DNA of 64,000 bases from Ilex aquifolium (taxonomy: Eukaryota; Streptophyta; Magnoliopsida; Aquifoliales; Aquifoliaceae), in NCBI GenBank assembly GCA_951799425.1, contig OX637393.1, positions 25,066,744 to 25,130,743 on the forward strand. Reading direction: 5' to 3'. Every line of letters begins with the position of its first letter. The first letter of the stretch is position 1. Under the pieces are notes generated by a model that saw only the letters and a program-made list of their open reading frames with translations, was not told the origin of the DNA and searched no databases. This document shows, piece after piece, positions 1 to 11,500 of this stretch. Both the position numbers and the translations under genes were made by a program.

Positions 1-592
1 CCTTCAGACGTTGTGTATCTCAAGAGAGAAAGAGAGAGAGAGAGAGAAGAATCTGAGAGTGGATTTGAAGAACCCATAGGCGATCACGAGAAGACGGCTA
101 GGGCTGGAGCTGTTGGGTTGGTCTTCTACAACTCTACTTCTCTATCCATTCGCGACTGGTTTGCAGCAAAGAAGATCAAGAAAAAAAATAAAAAAAGAAG
201 ATGAAGCGGTATGGGGAATCAAGGATCTCTCTGATATGTATTCAATTCTATAGGTATGTCATACAAATGCTTACAATCTTTGGGGCAGCGAACCTTTGAT
301 TTTCGGACTGGTTGAGGGCTTTTAACCTTTTACAGATATAGGTCTTGAAGTTCTTCATCTTTTCCTTTTTATTTTGGATTCTTGCTATTTGTTCGAGATT
401 TTGGGGATTTTCCACAAGATTCGATCTTACCGGACCAATTGCGCTATGAATCGTCCGAGTCTGACCGAGATATCGCCAATTCAAGTGAAAATCGGGATTT
501 TTGCATAACGTGTATCGATATCGGATCAGTAAGGGCTGAGTCGAACGTATCGACAGACTCGGTCAATATTTTGAACCATGTGAGTGATCAAC
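1..592. repeat. GA microsatellite and right end of a TIR-type element
   Basis: A short GA-rich microsatellite lies at about 23-48. From about 445 to 592 the sequence is dense in GAGTC/GACTC and ATCG words and ends in TTTTGAACCATG. This matches the terminal sequence of the complete hAT-like MITE at 4224-4558, which ends TTGAACCATG. No matching left terminus was found, so this is probably a truncated relative. Short ORFs here look random and I see no gene. Confidence 0.35.
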
Positions 593-599
593 GGGTTGA

Positions 600-795
600 G
601 AAAGGACCCCCAGATTTTCGGGCGTCACAGAGAAGATAGAGAAGAAAGAGATTGAGAGTAATAATTAGTTGTATATATAGGTTAGGTTGCCCTACACTTT
701 TTTATTTATAACGGAATAATATTAGAGTAATTACCATATTACCCTATACTAATTAATTTATGTTTAATATAGAAAATAAGAACTCCAACAATCCC
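600..795 (-). mobile_element. LTR-like sequence, possible solo or partial LTR
   Basis: Read on the minus strand, the stretch begins TGTTGGAGTTCTTATTTTC and continues through AT-rich sequence with TATATATAC before a CT-rich tract. This is the layout of a short copia-type LTR. No partner LTR, target duplication or primer site was found, so the call is tentative. Confidence 0.25.
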
Positions 796-848
796 AATGA
801 TCTTTAATAAAAATAATAGCACCCCTTCAAATTTTTTGGCAAGAGAAG

Positions 849-1350
849 CTAATAATGATATTTTCTCCCATAAGTCTTCCCAAGGAGACTTTTTATCCTA
901 AAAAATCCTCCAATTTCTTTCCAACCAAACCGCTTACAACGGAGCCAACACCGCACGTTTCGATATGATCTCGATTTATTTGCTAAAACCAACACTTGTG
1001 TACCCGCTAGATAACACCAAGACATAGCATTTCGGACACACCAAGTGAATGGTTCAATCTCAAAAAATCTATTCCTTTGTTTAATGACAAAAGAACAAGT
1101 GGTCCTACAGACAACTTCTTTTACTCTTATTGCAGATATGTAAAACAGGATTTGGAACCAACCGTTGAGATAAACAATTTGGGAAGGATGAAAGAGTATT
1201 TTCAGTTTGGCTGAATAATAATGAATCTCTATTAAACAATGCAAGATTTGAGTGCGCGCATGTATCTTCAATTAGCATCATCGTCAATGAGCATCCTGAT
1301 CTTATCATCATAAGATATGCGTAGATAACTTCCCACTTTGGTGGAACCAC
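849..1350 (-). other. Unrecognised open minus-strand stretch
   Basis: Two overlapping minus-strand reading frames of 140 and 81 codons are open here. Neither contains a motif I recognise, and both lie in sequence rich in transposon relics. They may be chance ORFs or a decayed element. No function is assigned. Confidence 0.15.
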
Positions 1351-1650
1351 TAGTCAGGTTGTCAACTTTTAGATTCAAAAGGCATCATTAAAGATTCTAC
1401 ACTTTCTACCTCATTCTCTCACCCCACAAATGATTAGAATAAGGAAGTCCACTAAAATCTAGACAGTTATCTGAGAGCATCTCCAATAGGCTCTCTATTC
1501 CCACGCTACTCTCTATTTTACAAAGCCAACCATCAAAAATCAAGCTCCAATAGGCTCATTTGTACAAATTAAAATAAAAAGCCCAACTTGGCTCTCCATA
1601 TTTGCAAACCCAAACTCACTCTCTGCTCCATTGATCATTGAGCATAAAAA

Positions 1651-1687
1651 TGACAAGGAGTATAAGGGAGTTACTCCCAACACTAAT
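1651..1687. repeat. 37-bp dispersed direct repeat, copy 1
   Basis: The 37 bases are repeated without change at 3462-3498. The unit contains a hairpin-capable core, GGGAG-TTA-CTCCC. Read on the minus strand it includes TGTTGGGAGT, an LTR-like start. The two copies bracket exon 4 of the host gene. Confidence 0.75.
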
Positions 1688-2454
1688 CTATCCTCCCTTC
1701 AATAACAACCAGCTCTCTTTCACAAATAAAGGTGGGAGTATCAATGACTTACAGGGTATGCAGTGTATGGATCGATATAGCATTTTTATAATTCAATTAT
1801 CAATTGCCCTTGCTAGGAGCTATCTTAGCCAAAAAAGTTCATAAACAGAAATGGGTTCTGATGTCTTGTGATCCGCAATCCTAGACCAGATTTGGTACAC
1901 TACAATATTTTGCACATAAACAAAAATGCTCAAAGCGGGCCCCTCTTCAAATAGGCATTATTTAACCTAATGTTCTCTGATTTTCCTAGGTATTATGAAA
2001 AGCAACTGTTACTCTGATACTATCCAGATAATATGATGTGGGGTCTAATGAATTGAATTAATATTATATGCATGGTTAATGTTGAAAACATCAGTATAAA
2101 TTAGACCACTGTATATTGTGTTATCAGGGTAGAGCATTCTATTGGGTGCACAAAACGCTAAATTCATGCCAAATAGTTGCTACATATTCTGAGGGACAAT
2201 GTTTCCCTAAGCAATGGAAACATGGACATCAATGATCACTGACAAACATTAAATGGAAATTAATGAAAAAGAACCCTAGTTTCTGCAACTGTCAAGGATA
2301 TTCTATGCTCGAGTGATTTATCAGCTGATTGTTGACTACTGAAGTTGCTGATGAGGACAATATGTCTAAAAGTGAAACAGGTTTTACTCTAAATATTTCA
2401 TAACAAAGCTATACGAAGAAAGAAATTGTGATAGAAAAGTGGATATTAACTCAC

Positions 2455-2569
2455 TTTACTCTGATTGAAGAATAACAGAATGAATAATGAGATCCCAAAT
2501 ACTATATCCGACCATATATTGGCAAATGCTCTACGGTTCTCTAACCTCCATTCATCTCTCAACTGCAAC
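2455..2569 (-). CDS. DLDG1: DLDG1-like exon 4
   Basis: This 115-bp exon follows the acceptor TTTACAG and ends at the donor GTGAGT. Its first base completes the Ala codon split with exon 3. It encodes [19 protein letters not shown] and then a hydrophobic segment ending in FFNQSK, the start of the membrane part of CemA-like proteins. It exits in phase 0 with no stop. I searched the 2454 bases to its left for the next conserved block (a second membrane region and the HSESGWE-type motif of the family) and did not find it, so the next intron is at least 2.4 kb or the gene is broken beyond the window. Confidence 0.85.
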
Positions 2570-5500
2570 CTGTAAAGGCAACAACCAGCAGGTCGATAGC
2601 ATTAGCATTCAGTAACTAATAGTAGGTTGCTGATGCAATAACTTTCCACCACAAAATTTTTCTAAGAATACCTGCAACAAAACATAACCAGTAGTACTAG
2701 GCAAGGGGAATAATTGCATGTCACTAAATATATTTTCCACCATTCAAGCACTGAATCTAGAGGAAGATGCATTTCCAAGTAATATATAGTATAAAATAAG
2801 TCTTTTTCTTTGTTTCTTTTTTCTTTTTACATATTCCATCAGGTAGATATTTCAAGAACAAAAAAAAAATCATACGTTGGTTGGCACAAAGCTCCCAACT
2901 CCACCTACATCATTAATCTCATTAATATTAAGTTGGAAACTCGGTATATCCTATTACATCCTCTAAAACTAGGAATCATTGATTACTAAAGTTACTCAAA
3001 GCTTTTCTGAAAATAATTAGTGTCAGCAGCATGAATTGTGTTCTGCCAATCCATTCTATCTAGGTCCATTAGCTTAGTTAAAAAGAGCACATTGGTTTAG
3101 TTAAAAAGAGTACACTTACCATATATTTTCCAGTTGTCTCAACCTTGTTGATTGGGGTTTTCCTTTCCACGACATGCCCTTAATTTGAACCATGTATCTC
3201 TTCGTCATCATTTGTTAATCTTCATGGAGCGTGGCAAAACTACTATAGTCCATTTATTATATTTACTACTTCAACTCCAATTCCTGCTACTCAAAAAAGT
3301 GTCCATTTCAAATTTTTGCCCTTTCTCGTCTTGCCACCGCATGTCATTTAATACACCATTAAAAGTGTCCATTTCAAAATTTTGCCCTTTCTCATCTTAC
3401 CACAGCATGTCATTTAATGCACCATTATAATTACTCGAATATGAGGTTCTAAATCCATTGTTGACAAGGAGTATAAGGGAGTTACTCCCAACACTAATGC
3501 AAAGCCCAGTGACTTTGAATAAGAAACCATCATGGATTTGAAAATCTCCACTGCTACATGTGCAGAGGCCCAAATCTATTGGAAGTCCTCATCCTCTGCA
3601 TACAACTGCTTCAAATAGTCAAATTCAATCACCTCACTTCAAACAGCGGTCAACAACATAGTACATCGACTCCGTGCATCCGCCAACTAAGTTAGTCCGA
3701 CTTAAGCTTGAGGGCGAAAGTAAATTTCTGAATCTTAGCAACCCACCAAGCATATACAATTGGGAGTAGTAAGGGTCTTTTGTGCTTGGTGGTCAATATT
3801 CAAAATAAACTCCCTCCAAATCAAGTTATACTAAAGCTCCTACTCATAGGTAAACCATTTTTGCCTCACCTCACTAAGTTTTTCACTAAAGAAGGTCATC
3901 GATTTTCCCTCATGTGACAAAACTACTCCAATGCCAGTACAAGAGGCATCATAATCCACCTCAAACAACTTTTCAAAACTGGGTAGTGCCTATACATAAG
4001 CTGTAGTGAGCTTCTCCTTAAGGAGCAAAAAACTCCTTACTGCCTCATCAGTCCAGTGCAACTACTTCTGTTTCAGGCAATCAGTAAAGGGTGTTGCAAG
4101 AGTGTTGAAATATCTAGCGAACCTCCAGTAGAAGGTTGCAAGGCCATAAAAGCTACGAGCCTCACTGATTGTCCGCGCGATGTGAGCCACTCCTGAATAG
4201 CCCGAATCTTCTTCCCACCTACTCATGGTTCAAAGTATCGACCGATATCGATACAAGTCGGCCAAGTCATATCCAACTTAGCACCTTCCGAGACGATACT
4301 GTTACACGATACGTATAAATCCAGAGTCTCACACGACTCAGTCGAGTCGTCTGAATTGTACCAGAGTTAATCCTGAGTCGTCGAGATATCATCACCGAAT
4401 CAGCCAATATGGTTCCGCAACGCCTTAGTACGACCTGAATCTCTTGTCATGTTCAACATTTTCTTATAAGTCGTATGGTCTGATACCGCGACACAACGCC
4501 ATGACCGATGTGTCTCTGAGCTCTCCGAGTCGACGGCCAATACCGACCTTGAACCATGCATCTACTAAAATACCCATACCCATACCACTGACCATATAGC
4601 CTAAAAACACCAACCTATCAGTAATAAAGCTGCACTTTTTGAAGTTCACAAACAAATTATTCTCCAGCAAAGCTACAAATACGGCTCTTAAATGTTGTAA
4701 ATGGTCAGTTTCATTGTTTCTATCAAGAATATCATCAAAATAAACAATCAAAAATTTTCTAATAAAAGATTTGAACACCTGATTCATGACTGTTGGTGGA
4801 GTTATAGCAGCCTAGTTTATTAGAGTTTTCTCTTTTTCCCTTTTTATCCTTATTGTAATTTTTATTGGCTATATATACAGGGGCTCTACACTTAGTTTAT
4901 ATCTCTTTCACTCACATTCATCTCAAGTTGGTATCAGAGCCACCAACCCTAACCCTAACCTAACCCTAACCCTAGCCTCCGCCAAACAAGAAATACAGCA
5001 AAACCACCCAGCCATCAACAAGCAACACCAAACCAGTCTCCACCGGCAAGCACCCAGCGACAAACCCACTGGCCGCTGACATCCTTCACCAACACAGCTT
5101 CCACAGACAACCCAACCAGTTCCACCGACAAACCACCAGCGACAAGCCTACCACCAGACCACCAACAGCCAAAATCAGCTAGCCAAATCCACCGACCAGA
5201 CAACACAACGAACCCAGCAAAATCAGTAACCCAACAACCCAGCATCCTACTCACCGACTGCACCCCATAAAAACAGCACCGACAACACCCATAAAACCCA
5301 GACCGACTGACCCAACATCCTAACATCGACTGACCCAACTGCCCAACACCGACTAACCCCACCCAGCATCCTACCCACCAACTGCACCCCATAAAAACAG
5401 CACCGACAACACCCATAAAACCCAAACCGACTGACCCAACATCCTAACATTGACTGACCCAACTGCCCAACACCGACTGACCCAACTGCCTAACACCGAC

Positions 5501-8500
5501 TGACCCAACCCAGCAACTAAATCAATCAACCCGAGTCAGCCAATAAACCCAACCCAGCGACCTACTGCTCTTCAACAAACCAGCCCACTGTTGGGTCGCG
5601 CTTTTCGTCATAGCTTCGTGTTTTGTCTTCGTGCTCCTGATTATTTGGGACCGTAGGACCTTTTAAGAGGAGTTGAATCCTCTTCTCCGGTGATCTGTTT
5701 TTGATACAGTAGATCACTTATTTATCTTTATTGAATTTTTTTATTGGATTTCTGGGCACCGTGACCTTGATTATTTGGGAGCTTTCTGGACCTTCTTAAT
5801 CTGTCGCTACTGTTCGACTAGAGGTATATTATTCTCCCTTATTTTGTCACTCTATTTATCTTAGAGTTGTTTTTCTGTCACGAGTGCCCTAGTATTATTG
5901 ATGATATGACTATTACTGAGGGAGTTAAGACCCCTACCGTTGAGACATCTGTTAGTACTTCCACCGGGTATAGGGATCGACAGCGCTCGGCCCAGCGCCG
6001 TCAAGATACCCCACATTAGCGTAGACATGAAAATTCTCGTCAGTGTGATTATTGTGACCGACTAGGACATCTCAGGGCTACCAGTTGGAAGCTCCATCCG
6101 GAGCTTAAGCCGCCTCCTCGCAGCCGTACTGCTGCCATTGCTGAGGCACCACCACCTACAGTCATTGCTCCTACTACTACTGCTCCTGCTCCTCCTTGGC
6201 AGAGTGATATGGATGCTATCACTTCTCGCTTGGATATACTTATGTCAGTCTTAACTTCTCAAGGTTCGACTACTACTGCTGCGACTACTACAGGTATACC
6301 TCGTGTCTTTCATACTTGCGCCAGTCCTTCTCTCCTTTGGATGCTAGACTCGGGTGCTAATGGTCATATGACTGGTGAGGCCCATCATTTCACCTCTTTT
6401 GACGAGCAGTTACATACTCGAGTTCAGCTAGCAGATGGTACACATGCCCCTATTGTTAGTAGAGGTACAGTCCACCTCCCAGATGACTTTACATTACGTT
6501 CGGTATTTCATGCGCCAAAGCTAGCCATAAATCTATTATCTGTACATCAGTTAGCCAGAGATTTTCACTGTGCGGTTGTGTTCTTATCTGATTCGTGTTA
6601 TTTGCAGGACCTGAGTACCAAGAGGATTATTATCAGGGGACATGAGAGAGATGGACTGTATTATCTAGGCGATCCACCTCCGGTTTCACCAGTTTCTCCA
6701 CCTCCACCTCCATCACCTGATTTGTCTTTATCTGTTCCTAACTTGCATGCTAGTATTTTACCTAGTACTTGTCGTTATGATTTTTCATCACAAACTGTTC
6801 AGTTGTGGCATGACCGTTTTGGGCATACAAATTTTAAATATTTATGAATGTTATTTCATGTTTTGAGCAAAGCTTGTGTTAGTGATAAACTTGATTGTGT
6901 AATATGTTCCCTATCAAAACATGTTCGGACCAGTTATATTCCTCGCATGCACCAGTCACCCAGACCATTTGACCTAATACACTCTAATATTTGGGGACCC
7001 TCTCCTGTTACTACTCTGTCAGGTGCTCGATACTATGTGACATTTATAGATGACCATACCCGTTGTACTTGAGTCTACCTTTTGCATAGGAAGTTTGATG
7101 TACTCTCTGTCATCACTCAATTTCTCCAGATGATTAAGACACAATTCGATGTCATTGTTCGTGCTCTTCATTCGGATAATGCCAAAGAATATGTGTCTGA
7201 TGCCTTAGTGTCTCACCTTTCTTCTCAGGGTATCCTTCAGCAACTCACTTGTCCATATACTCATGAGCAAAATAGAGTTGCTGAAAAAAAAAATAGTAGT
7301 CTGATACGGATGGTACGTTGTATGCTTAGAGGTATGGGAGTACCAAAATCTTATTGACATTTTACTGTTTTGACTTCTACCTTTTTGTGTAATCGTACAC
7401 CGAATCGTGGTTTTCAGCATAGAGCTCCCTTACAGGTCTTATTTCCTGAACGGACACTTTTTTCGGTCCCCCTCGTATTTTTGGTTGCACATGTTTTGTT
7501 CAGGATCGGTCTCCTACTCGCCATAAGCTTGATGATAAAGCGATTCGTTGTGTCTTTGTGGGCTATTGTCATCGGTCTAAAGGGTATCGATGTTATGATC
7601 CTGTCAGGCGACGTACGTATCACAGTCTAGATGTTACCTTCCTTGAGTATATTCCTTATTTTTCTTTCAATCCTGTGTCTGCCCCTCCAGTTGATGATAC
7701 TCCCTTTGATTTTCCGTTACCACATGAGCCAGAACCATTAGTCACTATCACTACAGAGTCATCAGTCTCTCCTCCTCTAGACCCACTCATCCCAGTCCCT
7801 ACAGAGTTTACCAGTCTCTCTTCCTTTGCAGGTTTATGTTCGTCGCTCTCGCTCTCATCCCCCTGCTGATGTCCCCTTTACCTCAGGCGATGTAGGTAAT
7901 ACTTCTCAGTTCGTTGAGCATATTGATGCACCTATTGTTAGTACTTATGAGATTGCAGGTACTGAGCCAGTTACTTTACCTGATGAGACATTGTCAATGG
8001 AGGATGATGATTTAGGGCGTCGTTATTCGCGGCGTGATCGTCGTCCAGTTGTTCGTTATGGTTGGACTGTCAGGGCTTTATATCCGATCTCTGCTTATGT
8101 TTCTTATGATGATCTGTCTCCTACATTTCGAGCTTATAGTATGGCCTTATCAGATACACCAGTTCCTCGCTTTGTTTCAGAGGCTATGTAGGAGCCCCAG
8201 TGGGTTATTGCCATGCAGACGAAAATGGACGCTCTTTAGCGTAATCATACGTAGAATCTTGTCTCTTTACCTTCAGGGGTGAAACCCGTTGGCTGTCGCT
8301 GGATTTACACCCTGAAGTTTCTTGCGGATGGTACTATTGATCGTCACAAGGCTAGGCTTGTAGCGAAAGGCTTTACTCAAGTACCAGGTCGTGATTTTGG
8401 TGCTACCTTTGCCCCCGTGGCAAAATTGACTATTGTTCGATTGATTATTTCTCTGGTTGAGGAGTACTGTTGGCCTCTTCATCAGTTGGATGTGAAGAAT

Positions 8501-11500
8501 GTATTTCTTCACGGTGATCTGAACGAGATTATTTATATGGATGCACCACCGGGCTTTCGTGGTGAGGGGGAGTATGCTGGAAAGGTATGTCGACTGCGTA
8601 AGTCTCTTTATGGACTGAAACAGTCACCACAAGCCTGGTTCTCTCGCTTTAGTCGTGTAGTTGTACGTTTAGAGTTCACCAGATGTCATTCTAATCATAC
8701 CTGCTTCATTCGACGGAATACTTCTAGACAGTGTGTCATCCTTTTGGTATATGTTGATGATATTATTATTACTGGAAATGATGTTTCTGGGACTGCGCTG
8801 GTCAAGATAGACCTTGGGAAGGCTTTCGATGTGAAGGACCTTAGATTTTTGCGATACTTTCTTGGAATTGAGGTTGTCCGTAGCAGCAGGGGTATTGTTC
8901 TTTCTCAGAGAAAGTATGTTCTGAATCTTCTCTTAGACACTGGGATGCTGAAGTGCAAACCGGCATCATCACCCATGATTCCAAACCTGAAGCTTACTGC
9001 TGAAGGTGAGGAATTGAGAGATCCGACTCTCTATCAGAGGTTGGTAGGTAGACTTACCTACCTAGCCAACACTAGGCCAGACATTTCATTCGCTGTCAGC
9101 CGAGTTAGTCAGTTCATGCACAGACCATGTCAGCCTCATCTTGATGCAGTTTATCATATTCTTCGGTACCTCAAGTCTTGTCCTGGACTTGGATTGTTTT
9201 ATGCATCAAGATCTCAGATTGGTTCTCTAGGCTGTTATTCAGATTCAGATTATGGGGGAGCATGTGACGGTCGATCTACTACGTGCTTCTGTGCTTTTCG
9301 AGGGACTCATCTTATCTCTTGGAAGAGCAAGAAGCAGTCAGTTGTCTCTCGCTCATCAACAGAGGCAGAGTATCGGGCACTAGTACTTGGCACATGTGAG
9401 ATTATCTAGCTACGATCGATTCTTGGCGAGTTAGAATTTCTAGCGACTTCTTCATCTACATTATATTGTGATAATCGATCTGCTATTCAGCTCGCTTCTG
9501 ACTCTGTATTACACGAGAGGACAAAGCATATATAGATTGATATTCACTTTCTTCGGGAGAAAGTTAGCAGTGGTATTGTCACTCCATCGTTTGTGGGGAC
9601 CAGTGATCAGGTTGCAGATGTTTTTACCAAACCTGTGACTCTATCCATTCTTCGGGATTCTGTTGTCAAGCTTGACTTAGTTGACATTTTTACGCCTAGC
9701 TTGAGGGGGAGTGTTGGAGTTATAGCAGCCTAGTTTATTAGGGTTTATTAGAATTTTCTCTTTTTCCCTTTTTATCCTTATTGTAACTTTTATTGGCTAT
9801 ATATACGGAGGCTCTACACTTAGTTTGTATCTCTTTCACTCACATTTATCTCAAGTACTATCATTATAGTATTGAGGGCATTTGATAAACTGAATAGCAT
9901 AACCAACCACTCATCCAACTCTTCCTTCGTCTTAAAGGCCGATTTCCACTCATCACCTAGAAGAATACGGACCGGGTAATATCCACTCTTCAAATCCAAC
10001 ATAGAATACACCTTTGCGCCCTCCAATATTTCTAACATATCATCTAGTCGAGGTATAAGGAAATCGATACTTCACAGTGATCTTATCAATCGCTTTCCTT
10101 TTATAGACAACATTCAGATCATACTGTCACAGTCTCCCAACAAAATATGGCATGCATTCATATCCACAACATCACATACGATACCATCTTTATACTTGTC
10201 AATAGAAAATTGGATACGACATTATTCTATTACCTTAGTTTCACAGACGTCCTTGATCCATCCGATAATATAGGGAGAAAGGCACTTCTCAATTAACTAC
10301 AACTTGTCGACCACTTGCCATGACACGATATTCTCGCTGCTACTGCCATCAATAATCAACTGACAAGCTCTCTAGTTGACGATACAGTGGTCCGAAAGAT
10401 ATTGTGCCTCTTAATGTCCTACTCGATCTTAGGAGGATATGTCGGTCTACGAACAACGAAGGAAATCCCCTCATCACCATACGCCTATGAACTCTCATCC
10501 TCCTCCTCGATAACCTCATCCTCCACCTAGTAGCTCTCTTCCTAATCAACTTCTTCAGCATCAACCAGATTTACTGCATCGCTTTTAGGGCACTCATTAG
10601 AACGATATCCTGGTTGACCACATCGGTAGCACTTATCTCCTCCAAATCCGATGTAAGGATTCTTCAATAATTTATTGACCACTGGGACAAAATCCAAACC
10701 CAAGGCTATTGCCCTTGTAGATACCCCGTTGTTATTGGGTTCTCGACCTTGAAGTGGAGAAAGGTTCGGAGTACTCATAATCTGCTTCCTCGGTTCGCTA
10801 CAGGCCATAATGAATCAAAGGAACTCCAATTCTAACGTGAGTCCTCGCCCAGTCTAACTAGGTCTCCACTCTCGTGGATAGGTGAATGGTCTCGGTTAAA
10901 GAATATAAGGTCGTAAGTGACACCTAGTCCTGAATAGCAAAACGCAAGCCTCCACTGAATAGAGCAATTTTCTGGGACTTAGTTTCATTTAGATTATTAC
11001 GCGAAGAAAGCCTCTAGAATTCCTTTATGTATGTTTACGAGCAAGTTGTATGTGTTCCCATCAAGTAGAAGCTCCTCCTTTCAACTTGTTTGGAACATGC
11101 ATATAGTCAAAGAATCTCTCTACTTCAGCCAATCAATCAAGAAAATCCTCAATATGAAGGTGATCATTAAAATTGGATAAGTCAACTTTCATATGAAAAT
11201 CCTTAGACTCACGGTCGAGATTTCTATAACCTGCAATGTTACCAAGCAAATATTCGTTATCATGGTCGCTAGATTTGTGTTAGATGTTGCACGAGCAAGT
11301 GCGCCGGGAACATTATATCTCTCTGGATTGCCAAGAAGATGATCTCGAACGAGTTGCACACAAGCTCCATCATTGTTTTGTACCCTCTCTCGATCGAGAT
11401 CCTGGTTTGGATCCAATGCCAACTGAATAACAAAAGCCAGCAGCTCTTGCAAGGCCTATTGTGTATCCTGCTTGGAATTGCTGGATACACTGCTCTTGTC

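Larger units (their letters stand above)
4791..9853 (+). mobile_element. Full-length but defective Ty1/copia element
   Basis: The element has LTRs at 4791-4925 and 9712-9853, a primer site at 4929-4941 and a polypurine tract at 9701-9711. It sits inside the RT gene of the older gypsy element. Flanks are ATGAC (4786-4790) and AGTAC (9854-9858), an imperfect 5-bp duplication, and the gypsy frame resumes across the site. Pol order is protease, integrase, RT, RNase H, as in copia. The capsid part of gag is missing and pol has several stops, so the element cannot move alone. Confidence 0.9.

Noticed and set aside
4946..4976. Interstitial telomere repeat
   Set aside because: The units are CCCTAAC rather than the plant CCCTAAA, they are few, and they lie in a copia leader, so they are not evidence of a former chromosome end.
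5015..5462. Long Gly/Val/Trp-rich minus-strand ORFs
   Set aside because: They lie over a C/A-rich tandem array in the copia leader, so the reading frames reflect repeat composition and not a gene.
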